From: CAYXDO01 sp964463485
GTDB lineage: Bacteria; Myxococcota; Kuafuiibacteriia; Kuafuiibacteriales; Kuafuiibacteriaceae
Assembly: GCA_964463485.1 (NCBI GenBank)
Contig: CAYXDO010000075.1
Span: 1-50,431, forward strand
Length of the DNA: 50,431 nucleotides
Direction: 5' to 3'
Part shown: piece after piece, positions 15,700-25,500 of the stretch
How the letters are laid out: every line of letters starts with the position of its first letter
Numbering within the stretch: position 1 is the stretch's first letter
Translations under genes and position numbers: made by a program
Notes under the pieces: model-generated
The model's input: the letters and a program-made list of their open reading frames with translations, nothing else
What the model was told of the DNA's origin: nothing
Databases searched by the model: none

Positions 15700-18135
15700 G
15701 TGCTGTTCGGCCACCGCGTCCTGGCGCTGCTTGCCCTCCAGGTCGTCGGTCTCAATCTGTCGGCCTGCGGCGAAAATGCGAAAGCTGTGCTCGAGCTTCC
15801 GCCGTACGAACCGTGGACACGAAGTCTGCTGATTGTGGCCCTCGATTCCGGTCGTGCCGAGGGCGCCGCCATTGCAGCCGATGACCAACCCTCTTTCGTT
15901 CTGAACCTGTCGCACACTTCTCAGGACACCTCGGTCATTTTCGTTCTCGCTTATCCGTTTGAGCTGAGTGAGTTGGGAATCGAGCCGGGGCCTCTCGGTT
16001 TTGCAGACGTTTCCAAAGGAACAAGACCGGTTCCGAAACCTGCCGAAGCCTTCAGCACGACGCTCGAGGAGACGAGCTGGAGTCCGAGTGATGCCGAGTT
16101 GTCGACGCTTCGACTCCCGATTCCCGCAAACGGACCCTCGAGACCTGGGTTCGTGACCTCGGCTGGAGTCGGATACAATTTCAGCTGCGCTCTCCTCGAA
16201 AGCAAGGCGTTGCGATGTGTTGGATCGAACATCGAGACTGATCTCGGTCTCGCTGATTCAGGGGTCGAAGACATCGAGTTGGTGCACGACGCGCTCCAGA
16301 TCGCGACGGGACTTTTTTTCATCTGCGCCCGCCTTGCGGATGGGCGGGTCGAGTGTTGGGGAAGCGACTCGAGGCAGCTTGGACGCGGAGACCGTATGCC
16401 TGCAGGCACGCAGGTCGCGCCCGTGTTGGGTATCGCGGACGCGGTCTCGGTGGCTGCAGGAATCGGTCACGCCTGCGCGATCCTCGCATCCGGTCGGGTT
16501 GTTTGTTGGGGCAGCAATCACTTCGAGCAACTCGGCGATCGGGAGCATCGGGACTTTCTCGAGCCGATTGAGGCACCTTTCCCAGAACCGGCCAAACAGC
16601 TCGCACTTGGTTCTGATCATACGTGCGCGCTGCTCGCAAATCGCGGAATCTGGTGTATGGGCTCAAATGCGGTGGGCCAACGGGGAGTTGCCGGCGCCGT
16701 CCCATCAATCATCAATGCGGTTCCGGACATCGTGGATGCAGCGGAAATTGTCAGTGGGGTGGACCAAATTTGTGTGAGGACTCAGGGCGGGGAGGTCTGG
16801 TGTTGGGGAAGCCTCACACTCGGCGACAGGCCCACTCGACTGGCCGTTGGAGCTTCCGCGATTTTCGGACGGGAAGGGGCGATGTGCGTAATCAGCGATG
16901 CATCCCAACCCATTTTCTGTTTTGGACGAACTTATGCTGAGGCGCCGTCGCCCGACCCGCTCACTCGATTCAGCTCCGACTCGGTTGCTCAGCTCTCTCC
17001 TGGGCGCACACACGCCTGTCTCGTGACCAAAGACGGCAAAATGGAGTGTGCGGGATCCAACGCGGGCGGACAGCTCGGAGTACCGTTCGACTCGACACGG
17101 AAAGATCCCACACCGGTACCGGGAATCAGCGCGACGGCGATCTTCGTTGGTGGGTCCACGTCCTGCGTGAAAGATACGCTCGAAAACGTGTCGTGTTTTG
17201 GCGCCAACGAGGGTGGAATTTTCGGGTCGAGCTCGACCTTCGAGACAAGCCCCTTCCATGTCGAGTCACTCACTGCCGCGTCGCAAATCGAATTCGGCGG
17301 CGACGGCGTGTCCTGTGCCACGAGCACCGCGAGCGAGCGGCCGCGCTGCTGGAAGCAGGGTCAGACAACGCCGCTCGCTCTGAGCGGAGTGACAGATTTG
17401 AGCCTGGGTGTTCAGTACGGCTGTGGGGTCACGCAAACGGGGGAAGTGTATTGCTGGGGGGACAATCGACAGGGGCAACTCGGCGATGGATCGCAGGTAT
17501 CTCGCACAGCCCCTGAGTTGGTTCTTCGGCTCCCGCCCGCGACCAGGGTCGCTGCCTGCCCGAGCGCGCTGGGCCACACGTGTGCGCTCACCGAGAGCCA
17601 AGAAGTCTTCTGTTGGGGGGCGAATTCGAAGGGTCAACTCGGTGGTGGACCCGCCGGAGGTACAGTTGTTCCGAATCGAGTCTCCGGGCTCCATTCCGTG
17701 ACCGACATTGGTGTTGGCTCGACTCACTCATGCGCGCTTCGCGAAGGATCGGTCTGGTGCTGGGGCGAGAACGAACGGGGCCAACTCGGCGATGGCACTC
17801 GAACACGACGACAGCAGCCTCGAGCGCTGGGGCGCGTTCACGATGTTGCGGGAATGGCGGTTTCTGGCGATCACACCTGTCTTTGGACGATCCAAGGCGA
17901 AGTGTGGTGCACGGGTTCGAGCTTCGATCCAACCGATCTTGCCGACGATGACTTGGTGCTGCGGCGAATGCCGGGGCTCGCAAATATCATCGCCGTCGGA
18001 GCGGCGCCGACGCATCTTTGCGCGCTCACACGCGGAGGCGAGGTTTCGTGTTGGGGAAGTGACTTGCGTGGTCAGCTCGGTCTGTCTTCTGCGCTTCGCA
18101 TCGACGAGCTTCGCGAGCTCGACATTTCGGAGTGA
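15700..18135 (+). CDS. RCC1-repeat lipoprotein
   Basis: About 811 residues from the GTG at 15700. This start gives a lipoprotein leader with a hydrophobic core and lipobox LSAC (Cys23). The same frame is open to 15469, but that part overlaps the toxin relic on the other strand. After a beta-rich N-terminal domain (about 25-145), the rest is RCC1-type repeats with the C/T-A-L-x-G-x-V-x-C-W-G-x-N-x-x-G-Q-L-G-D consensus, for example VYCWGDNRQGQLGDG and VWCWGENERGQLGDGT, plus degenerate copies. They should form one or two seven-bladed propellers on the cell surface, probably for protein binding. Many paired cysteines suit an oxidising compartment. No ligand can be named. Confidence 0.82.
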   Translation: MLFGHRVLALLALQVVGLNLSACGENAKAVLELPPYEPWTRSLLIVALDSGRAEGAAIAADDQPSFVLNLSHTSQDTSVIFVLAYPFELSELGIEPGPLGFADVSKGTRPVPKPAEAFSTTLEETSWSPSDAELSTLRLPIPANGPSRPGFVTSAGVGYNFSCALLESKALRCVGSNIETDLGLADSGVEDIELVHDALQIATGLFFICARLADGRVECWGSDSRQLGRGDRMPAGTQVAPVLGIADAVSVAAGIGHACAILASGRVVCWGSNHFEQLGDREHRDFLEPIEAPFPEPAKQLALGSDHTCALLANRGIWCMGSNAVGQRGVAGAVPSIINAVPDIVDAAEIVSGVDQICVRTQGGEVWCWGSLTLGDRPTRLAVGASAIFGREGAMCVISDASQPIFCFGRTYAEAPSPDPLTRFSSDSVAQLSPGRTHACLVTKDGKMECAGSNAGGQLGVPFDSTRKDPTPVPGISATAIFVGGSTSCVKDTLENVSCFGANEGGIFGSSSTFETSPFHVESLTAASQIEFGGDGVSCATSTASERPRCWKQGQTTPLALSGVTDLSLGVQYGCGVTQTGEVYCWGDNRQGQLGDGSQVSRTAPELVLRLPPATRVAACPSALGHTCALTESQEVFCWGANSKGQLGGGPAGGTVVPNRVSGLHSVTDIGVGSTHSCALREGSVWCWGENERGQLGDGTRTRRQQPRALGRVHDVAGMAVSGDHTCLWTIQGEVWCTGSSFDPTDLADDDLVLRRMPGLANIIAVGAAPTHLCALTRGGEVSCWGSDLRGQLGLSSALRIDELRELDISE

Positions 18136-18178
18136 GCCTGTTTGGGGGTTTCCGCAATCGTTCGAATTTTCGATATTT

Positions 18179-18198
18179 CAGAAGTCACTTCTGGCTTT
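18179..18198 (+). terminator. Weak hairpin with short T-run after the RCC1 gene
   Basis: CAGAAG (18179-18184) and CTTCTG (18188-18193) form a 6-bp stem with a 3-base loop, followed by GCTTTT. It lies 44 bases after the RCC1 stop. The stem is short and the T-run only four bases, so it is a weak candidate. Confidence 0.3.
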
Positions 18199-18330
18199 TG
18201 AGCACGGGAGGGCGATTTCGCAGACCACTTGATTCGAACAAGCCGTGGCAACTTTCGACAAGCGGCTTCTCCGAGAGCCCGGACTCATCGGCGTGACGTG
18301 AGCGGCGGTATCGGAGGTTCTGCCGGCGAC

Positions 18331-18540
18331 TCACCAGCCTCCCACGTAGATACGACCGTCTCGGAAGTCCGCCGCAGTGACGACGGAGGCCAGCGCCACG
18401 TGCGTGCCGGGAAAGGCTTCGACGATCGTTCCGGCTTCGTCGTTCACGATCACCGCGAACTCGTCAAAGCTCGCTCCGATGATCGTTTGAGGCTCCGGTG
18501 GCCAGATCCGCGGGCGGGAGTGAGCGGGCACGAACTCCGT
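18331..18540 (-). pseudogene. C-terminal fragment resembling an SMP-30/strictosidine-synthase-like beta-propeller
   Basis: In one minus-strand frame the sequence up to the stop at 18331 reads as protein: IIGASFDEFAVIVNDEAG, then TIVEAF, then VTAADFRDGRIYVGGW at the very end. The D.AG.IVE.F ... VT.A....GR.Y.G.. pattern is like the last blade of SMP-30/strictosidine-synthase-like propellers. Nothing upstream encodes the rest: the frame runs into the tandem repeat at 18548-18615 and then a transposase relic in a different frame. I read it as the stump of a gene cut by an insertion or deletion. Family assignment is tentative. Confidence 0.4.
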
Positions 18541-18547
18541 GACTTCG

Positions 18548-18615
18548 CCCCGGTGCTTTCGGACGGTGCCCCCGGTGCTTTCGGACGGTGCCCCGGTGCT
18601 TTCGGACGGTGCCCG
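18548..18615. repeat. Three-copy 21-22-bp tandem repeat
   Basis: A 19-base core starting CGGTGCTTTC and ending GGACGGTGC occurs at 18551-18569, 18573-18591 and 18594-18612, separated by two or three C residues. The unit length of 22 then 21 bases changes the reading frame between copies. It lies exactly at the junction of two gene relics, so it probably grew by slippage in non-coding DNA. There are no unique spacers, so it is not a CRISPR array. Confidence 0.85.
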
Positions 18616-18619
18616 GCAC

Positions 18620-19007
18620 CGCTCGGAATCGGGGGACGCCCGAGACGTTGTGCAAGCGCCGCCCGAAGTGGAGACAGAACCAGTACCTGGCCCTCCCTGG
18701 CTTTCTCGGCCCACGGTGCAAGGAACGCTGCCTCCTCCTCCTCCGTCATTAGCATTCTGCGTCGGCCGCCCCACTTCTCGACGGCGCCCTCAGGATTCGC
18801 GACAGACCTGCGAAAGGCGACTTGAAGGCGCGCGAGCGTTGCTCTGCTGACGCCAAGGATACCTGCGGTCTCCTCGAGGGTTGTCCCACGTTCAGCAGGA
18901 AGGAGAATTGCGAGGGCCTGACGAAGCAGGTTGGCGTCCCGTGTCTTTCCTCGGATCTCCCTAGCACGCTGTACGGCCATCTCGTCAATATTACGGGGTC
19001 GCGCCAT
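18620..19007 (-). pseudogene. N-terminal relic of an IS630-type transposase or winged-HTH protein
   Basis: From the ATG at 19007 the frame reads MARPRNIDE, a basic helical stretch, then a helix-turn-helix (TLEETAGILGVSRATLARLQ), a WGGRRR turn and an EEEEAAFLAPWAEKA helix, ending near LSPLRAALAQRLGR. This matches the DNA-binding N-terminus common to IS630-type transposases and their winged-HTH orphan relatives. The expected continuation (a second winged-helix segment and the DDE catalytic domain) is absent: the frame enters the tandem repeat and drifts into Arg/Ser-rich noise. An upstream in-frame ATG at 19025 exists. Inactive as a transposase. Confidence 0.65.
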
Positions 19008-19107
19008 AGCCCGAGCATGACACATTTAGTCTCATCTTGAAAGCGAAGTAGAATTAGAAATTAGAAACAACAGCATGGCCGTTCTCAGGGCGTGCGCAAA
19101 AGGAATT

Positions 19108-20787
19108 TCAACGACCCTGAAAGAGTGTGGCTCCGGCGCTTTTGAAAACCTCGTCCAACGCGATCTTTGACCGAGTGAGCGAAACGTCGTTGATCCCCGG
19201 GTGGTTCGTGAGCAAATAGTCCCCCAGACTCAGCTTAACTTTATCAGCCTTCTTGTTGAGGAAAAATGAGGATTCACGGCGATTGCAGGTTCTCCATCGC
19301 TCAACCAGTTCGAACGCTGAAAGCGTTCGTGGCTTATTGTTCGTCAGCCTGAGTGCGGCGCACAGTATCTCGAGGTCGTAGATAGAAACGAACTCGACAA
19401 GTCGCTCCGCCTCCTTTCCCGATTTATCCAAGGTGGTCGCGACCATCTGGTCGCGAAATAGTCGCCAGTATGTGACGTTGGGAAGATTGTCGGGAGACAC
19501 AACCAGGCATCTTCGCTTCCCCGCTTCAAATCGGCCTAATTGTGAGCACGCTTCCTCGTCACCTCCTCTCCAGGCATCAAAGAATCGGGACAGTTGGGCG
19601 AACGGCGGCTTGTCGTCGCGGATACCTGCAAGGACGGAGATTTGAGAAAGAAGGTCATCTAGCGGAGCGGGTTGCTGAACGATCGTCGGTAAACCTCGAG
19701 CCTTGCATTCAAAGAATAGGATGGACGGCCCGTTTCGCAGAATAGCGTCGGGCGAATCGTTCCTGTTTGAAAGAGCAAATTCGGGGAGGTAGGTCTCACC
19801 TGTATCCTTGGCGAGATCATCCAGCAAGTCTCGAACGTAGTCTTCGTACATCTTGCCAAGCAGGGTGTTTGCTCCCTCCAGCAGAGAATCAGCTTTGATC
19901 GCAGTCGTTGCGCTCGCTGCGCGCACAGCCCGCTTGATCAAGCGACCTTCGATACCCGAGAACAGAATGCCAGGATCAGGACTGAGAAGCACCCGGTCGT
20001 CGATCCGAAGCAGCGGTTCTTGTCGGAACGGGTTGCGGTGTGGAAACGGTGTTTGGGCTTCAATTTCTGCCCACGTTCCGACGACCTCAGATGCCTGAGG
20101 CACGTACAACTCAAACGCTTGTCGTAGCTTGTCTGCGAGGTCGGTCTGCTTGAAATAGCGCTCCGGTTCTACGACAAATGCAAACTCGCTGCAATGCATC
20201 GAAACATAGAGGGCAAGAACGTACTCCATCGAGTCAAAGGCGCTAACAAGCGGATCGTGAAGATTTGGTATTACCTTATCCTTCTTCCCGGCACGGGCAC
20301 GAGCTCGGGGCCAATATTCTCGTAACAAGAGCCAGATCCGCGCCACTTCACACTTCATCACTCGAGATCGACCCGCGGTCGCGAGGTGCCTCCGCCAACC
20401 ATCTCGCGCGATCTGGCTGGTCAACTCGACAGAGTGCGCTGCAAGCGAGGGATCGTGATCCCTATTTCCCTCTTCCTCAATGAGACCATTGAGCTCCGCT
20501 AACGCAGTGCTAACTCGTTCAAGCTCCTTTGCGCTCAAGGCTTTGACGGTGGCTGAAATCGAACTTGGTTGGTCGAGAATTTGTCTCAGCAGGATTCGAC
20601 AAAAAGGCCCGTGATTCATGGGATTGTGCAGCGGATTGCCCTGAAAAGCTCCGGTCGCCTTGACCTCGCTTTGCGAGACTCCGAGGAGATACGCCAAAAC
20701 ACGAAAGGGATCGAGAGCCGCAAGATTGCCTCGAAATGCATCCCAACCGGGAAATGGCATGGACGGAACAATTCTTATCGTGCTCAT
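19108..20787 (-). CDS. Unrecognised protein with a PD-(D/E)xK nuclease-like core
   Basis: 559 residues; the ATG at 20787 has GGGAG nearby. I do not recognise the whole protein. Towards the C-terminal half it shows a nuclease pattern: a helix YEDYVRDLLDDL (about 314-325), then SPDAIL (Asp347), a turn, and SILFFECKA with Glu360 and Lys362 on the next strand. D...ExK with an upstream helical Glu is the signature of PD-(D/E)xK nucleases. The N-terminal 300 residues are mostly helical with no signal peptide. It lies 289 bases downstream of two other nuclease-motif proteins on the same strand, so a defence role is likely but inferred. Codons here look less G/C-biased than in the left half of the window. 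Confidence 0.6.
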   Translation of the reverse strand: MSTIRIVPSMPFPGWDAFRGNLAALDPFRVLAYLLGVSQSEVKATGAFQGNPLHNPMNHGPFCRILLRQILDQPSSISATVKALSAKELERVSTALAELNGLIEEEGNRDHDPSLAAHSVELTSQIARDGWRRHLATAGRSRVMKCEVARIWLLLREYWPRARARAGKKDKVIPNLHDPLVSAFDSMEYVLALYVSMHCSEFAFVVEPERYFKQTDLADKLRQAFELYVPQASEVVGTWAEIEAQTPFPHRNPFRQEPLLRIDDRVLLSPDPGILFSGIEGRLIKRAVRAASATTAIKADSLLEGANTLLGKMYEDYVRDLLDDLAKDTGETYLPEFALSNRNDSPDAILRNGPSILFFECKARGLPTIVQQPAPLDDLLSQISVLAGIRDDKPPFAQLSRFFDAWRGGDEEACSQLGRFEAGKRRCLVVSPDNLPNVTYWRLFRDQMVATTLDKSGKEAERLVEFVSIYDLEILCAALRLTNNKPRTLSAFELVERWRTCNRRESSFFLNKKADKVKLSLGDYLLTNHPGINDVSLTRSKIALDEVFKSAGATLFQGR

Positions 20788-21076
20788 GTGACCAAACTCC
20801 CATGTGACCGGTCTAGTCCCGAACCGTGGTTACGACGGATGCTCGAAAGCATCGCGCGCTCAAGCGAGAATTTCAAGAACCAAAACCTGTGCTGCCGTAC
20901 GGCCAGATTCCAGGCCAATGACTTGTCAGAACTGGGTGACCGATCAGCGAAGCTCTGGGGCCTCGTCTTCGGCGTGCGACGCGATCGGCGCGGCGTGCTG
21001 CCTGAGCGACGAGCGAAGGACCCATCTCGGACGGTTACATCGGTTTGGCCGCCCCGAACGCGATCAGTTCGGCCGT
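20788..21076. other. Gap inside the defence block
   Basis: 289 bases between the second and third genes of the block. Open frames here give no domain-like translation. A direct duplication of CATGTGACC occurs at about 20785-20810, next to the start of the PD-(D/E)xK gene. The gap may hold a separate promoter for that gene; no clear -35/-10 pair was recognised. Confidence 0.4.
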
Positions 21077-22534
21077 CTACGCACCTGTACATGGTAGGTG
21101 AAAGAACCGACTCGAAGTGCAGACGGATTCGAAGGCGCAGGTCCTACAGCAAAGCCGCTGTTCGATAGGCCATAAAGGACAAAAGGCCTCTCCGGGTTCG
21201 AGACCAACTCCAGGTTGAGCCGGGCTCGTGCGTTTTGATGTCTCCACGTTCCCGTGAGCACAATGACTAACATGACCATCAACGAAGAGCGCTCGCGGCT
21301 CGACGGCGGGTGCAAGGATTTGCAGTCGGGCTGCAAAGCCGGACGAGTGCGCATCCCGAAAGCTGTGAAACTTGCAGGCCGGGTCCTCGGGGCCGATTCC
21401 TAGAAAATGAGTTCGATCGCCGGTGACGAGCAGGTAGAGTTGGTTCCCGAGGACCTGGACGAGGCCTGGTCCGACCGATGCACCTCTCATCGAAAACTCA
21501 ATCGCATTTGGACTGAAGCTGCGGCCGAGGCGTTTTGCCACATCCTGAAGCAACTGACGAGCTGCAGTGTCGACTTGTGCCAGGTGGGCCTCCAGCGTTG
21601 AACCATGAGGGCCGTGAGAAATTGGAACACGAAAGACGTGTTTCGCGCCTTCGACAATCAACCAGCCACTACGGAGATGCAAGACGACGACAGGCGCAAC
21701 TGATAGGTTTGGGTAGCTTGAGTCATTCACCTCGTGAACTGGACAGTATCGAACCTTGAGAGCGTGCATGACGCCAGAAACGTCTACTGGCTCGACCAAG
21801 AACGCGAGCTCTCCGAGTTCGACCGAGCGCACCTGGCCTTGTACGCGTCGGTGTTCGAGGAGATTGAATATTTCCCGCTTTCGCTTTTCGAACTCGACGA
21901 AATCTTCGAAAATGTGAATGGTTGACTCGGTTGGATCCGAGCCGTCGTCAATGAACGCGGATGTCGGGTCTGAAAACACGATCCACCAGTCGCCGTTCGT
22001 CAACACGACACGAGCTGGCGCGGCGCCTAGCGCACTCGCAACCGACCTGACGTAGTCCCGGAGATCGTCCATCCACTCGTGCCAGCCGGCGGTGAGCACC
22101 TTGCCTTTCCGGAGCGCTCGAGACAGCACTGAGGCTTTGGATTCACGCTGCTTGGATTTGAACAGGTCGGCCTGAGGTCGCTTTGTTTCCACGAGCATGA
22201 GAGGGCGAAGCTTTCGCGTGTTCGAATCCACGGAGCAGCCGAGGTAGTCGAGGAATCGAACCGTGCGGCTCTTTTTGCTTCGAATTGGCGACTCGCGCAC
22301 CAGGTCAGGAGTCTCCCACCCAGCCAAGTTGACTTGCCAGTTAAGCGACCCGAGAACGGCGTCCACATACACTCTTGCATGGGCTTCGAGTTCCGGGACG
22401 CTTCCTGCCGCCCACTGTACCGCAGGCGCCAATTGCAGTCGCTGTGCATCGAGTCGCTTTGCAAAGTCTTCGTATGAAATTCGAGCCTGGGCCAGCTCGA
22501 CCCCAAAATCATGTTCATTCGCGACCCGCATCAT
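21077..22534 (-). CDS. Putative nuclease with type I restriction-like ExK region and C-terminal Cys cluster
   Basis: 485 residues. The N-terminal part contains VRFLDYLGC (Asp96) and then LMLVETKRPQADL (Glu116, Lys118), like the nuclease domain that opens type I restriction R subunits, but no helicase follows. The middle is alpha/beta with several hydrophobic strands (VVLTNGDWWIVFSDP, PVVVLHLRSGWLIVEGAKHV). The C-terminus holds a cysteine cluster: Cys425, Cys452, Cys462, Cys463, Cys466, Cys472 and Cys482, including CCRTCAFESVC, suggesting a zinc or iron-sulfur site. Its ATG overlaps the stop of the STAND-type gene by 4 bases (ATGA), so the two are translationally coupled and likely act together. 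Confidence 0.6.
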   Translation of the reverse strand: MMRVANEHDFGVELAQARISYEDFAKRLDAQRLQLAPAVQWAAGSVPELEAHARVYVDAVLGSLNWQVNLAGWETPDLVRESPIRSKKSRTVRFLDYLGCSVDSNTRKLRPLMLVETKRPQADLFKSKQRESKASVLSRALRKGKVLTAGWHEWMDDLRDYVRSVASALGAAPARVVLTNGDWWIVFSDPTSAFIDDGSDPTESTIHIFEDFVEFEKRKREIFNLLEHRRVQGQVRSVELGELAFLVEPVDVSGVMHALKVRYCPVHEVNDSSYPNLSVAPVVVLHLRSGWLIVEGAKHVFRVPISHGPHGSTLEAHLAQVDTAARQLLQDVAKRLGRSFSPNAIEFSMRGASVGPGLVQVLGNQLYLLVTGDRTHFLGIGPEDPACKFHSFRDAHSSGFAARLQILAPAVEPRALFVDGHVSHCAHGNVETSKRTSPAQPGVGLEPGEAFCPLWPIEQRLCCRTCAFESVCTSSRFFHLPCTGA

Positions 22535-25500
22535 CGCAAGACGTCGTCCAGGCGATAGGTTAATTTTCGCGCGGCTCGCCAGCCCTCCCGCACGAAGACG
22601 TCTAAGATGGCGACAAGAGCTTTGCGAGCCTCCACGTTCTCCAGAAAAAGGTCCCGATGCTCTGAAAGGTACCGCTCGACAATCTTCGTAATTTCGTCGG
22701 CGACCATCGATTCGGACTGAAATCCGAATTTCGACGCGTTCGCGACGACGCGGTGTAGTCGCAGAAACACGCCTGTTCGGTCGAAATCCACGCAGCCGGC
22801 CAGAGCTTCGACGATATGGTGTGCCGCCCGCGGGTGTGCAACTTCACTCATGCAGTCGAGGGCGCCCCCTAATCGAAGGTAGACTTCTCTACGAATGTCC
22901 TCCTGCACTGCTGGTTCGTCACGACTCACGAACTTGTCGAGGTCAAAGATCGCGCTGAGATGCAATGCAGCGGCATCAATCACGTCGACTAGCCTAGAAG
23001 CCCACACCTGCTGTTCTGCGTTTAGAGCCGACATGTCTAACAGAACGCGAAGCTCGTCCGAGACAGCCCGAATCAGTTGCTCAAGCGTACTCGCTGCCCG
23101 CTCCCGAACCGCTTTCGCCTGACTCGAATCTCCGTTTCCTGCGAATATTAGGGCGGCTTTGACGTGGAAGACGATTGTCTTGAGGGAAGGAACACCTAGT
23201 TTTGTCGTGAAAATCTGAACTCGCTTCGCGGCAATATCTTCGTTTCGCCAAACGAAGAGTTCGGTGATGAGGCCGACTGCAAGCTCTGTGACTTCGGCGT
23301 AGCGCTCGCCACTGTCTACCGTGCGATCGAGAATTCCCACCACGGCGTTGGCTGCGCGTTTGGAATCGACTCGCGCGAGCTGACTCAGACTTGCCAAGGT
23401 GGCCTTGAGGACTCCGGCGCTAGCTTCGTTGGCCGCCGAAGTCTCGACGAGTTGCCACATCAGGCCTGGATCGACCCGAAACAATTTCACTATCTCCGAA
23501 ATGACCAGAAAGCGGACCGAAGGCCACTGATTATGTGCCAAATCACCGACAAGACTGAGTATCTCAGATGAGTGCAGAGTCATTTTGCCTGCAATCGCGA
23601 GGAGACCGGCGGCCGAATCGATATGCACCGACGGACGCCCCCAAGACTGAAACCGATCGAACTGCGCAACTTCCTCGGCCGAGGGCTCCTGCACCGGCTC
23701 TCTCGCGAAAGTGATGAGTACTTCTCGGCTCAATTGGAAGGCGTCTGAGTCCACCTCAGGTGATAAATGTTCAACAAGCAAGCGTGCCAACTCAGCTAGG
23801 TACGCACGAGCGTGGTCCACAGTTGCGGCATCGGCACGCGCCTCGACACTTTCGCCAAGGGCAGCGCGGATTTCTGCGATCCTCCGAATTGCTTCGTTCG
23901 TGTCGACATGAACGACTTCGGTGCTACGGAGTTGTTCAGCTAACGCTATGACGGGCTTCGTCGCCGCGAGCAGATCGGAGTTAGCTTTCCGTGCAACGTC
24001 AACTCCCTGGATCTCAAGATGATCCTCTGGCGTAACAAGGCCTGAGTACGATCTGAAACCGAATACAGGCTCGTTGTCTGGAAGCGCGTCCGCCGAACGC
24101 AGCGCGGCCTGCAAAGCGCGAGCTTCCGAAGTCACGATACTCTCCTGCTCAAGGCAGGCGAGCATGCGAGCACGAATTCGATCGGATCCTTCGCCCGTTA
24201 CCGAAAGGATGGATTCCTCAATGGCGATCCGCTCCTCCCTCGAAGCCACTGGAAAGGCGATCTTTAGCAACTCGGCCGTCGCGTGCCGCGTATCCATCAG
24301 CGTAAAGAACATAGGCTGCTTGACTAGAGGCGACATCAGTCGGCGCATCTCTCCACCGCGGGCGGCGGAACTCAGGAGCGCACGCCAAAGACAGGCCCAC
24401 TTGCCGTGGTGTGCGACTACATCGACTACAGACTCGAGCGCGGCGGGCTCTTTGGAATGCTGACGCAACCAATTTTCAAATGCGTGGAGCAGTTCTCCCG
24501 TCTCATCGTGGCTCTGTATTCCGGGCGCGTCCCAAATCGCGCTATAGTCCTGCTGGATTCTCGCCTCTGTGCCGCGGAAGGCGAACCGCATTTCAGTACT
24601 GTCGAGGTTATGTGCCTGCGGAATGTACCCATCTAGCGCCGAGATAAGCGCGAGCGTTCCGTGAACTGGGCTCCTTTCGAGGACCGACGGAAAATTCTTA
24701 GTCAGCTCGTATAGGCCCATTCCGTAGTCCTGGCGCCTAGTCGACACCAGCTGAAGGATTCGACCGCTGGACATGTCCGTTTGTTCGTCGGAACGATCTG
24801 GCGCTCGAAATCCCATTCGGTAAATTTCGACGACGAGATCGAGGTCGTGCGGGAGAATGGAAGGAATCGAGTCCGCTAACCAAAAGAGGTCTTCATAGCC
24901 GCGAAGACGGAGGTTCTCAGGCTCGATAACACGTCGAAGGCGCACGCTGGATTCGTTAGGATTCGAGGCGAATGTTTGGGCTACGAGCTGAATCCCACGA
25001 CCCACGAGGCCGCGCCTTGGGATTTCCTCCGCACGCGAGGCGTCGAAAACAGCTCTCGCAGCTCTCCCCACAACATCGAGATGGCAGCGCGCCCCCTGCC
25101 GGTCGTACTGCAGGAGCGCTTCCAATAGCTGCAGCGCGGTCCCTGGAACGTAGGGTGCCACCTGGGCAGCGAACTCCCCCCAGGGTTCGAGGCCAACTTC
25201 GGTGTTCGATGTAAGGCGAGAACCAACGACATGGTCGGCGACTCTTGGGGCTACCCCGCCTCGCGCCGCGCAGTGCCTCATGAGGAGCTGAAAATCGGCG
25301 TCAATTCGGATTCTCCGTGAAGCAACCTCCGGAGGAACGAGCTTCGCGATTTCGGATAATTCAGGTGATTCGGCAAAAAGAAAGCAGTGACTCCAAAACT
25401 GTTCCCGATTTTCGGCCTGACGCCAAAGACGTTCAAAACGCATCGCCAAACTCAGCCGAACCGCCAGTCCAAGGTCCAATTCGCGCGTCAGCCAGGCAAG

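Noticed and set aside
18548..18615. CRISPR-like repeat cluster
   Set aside because: Repeats follow each other with only two or three C residues between; no unique spacers and no cas genes.
20784..21092. 102-codon minus-strand open frame in the gap of block A
   Set aside because: Low-complexity Arg/Ser translation that overlaps the start of the real 559-residue gene; no ribosome site.
21077..22534. Type I restriction R subunit
   Set aside because: Only the N-terminal nuclease-like motif is shared; there is no helicase motor and no M or S subunit next to it.
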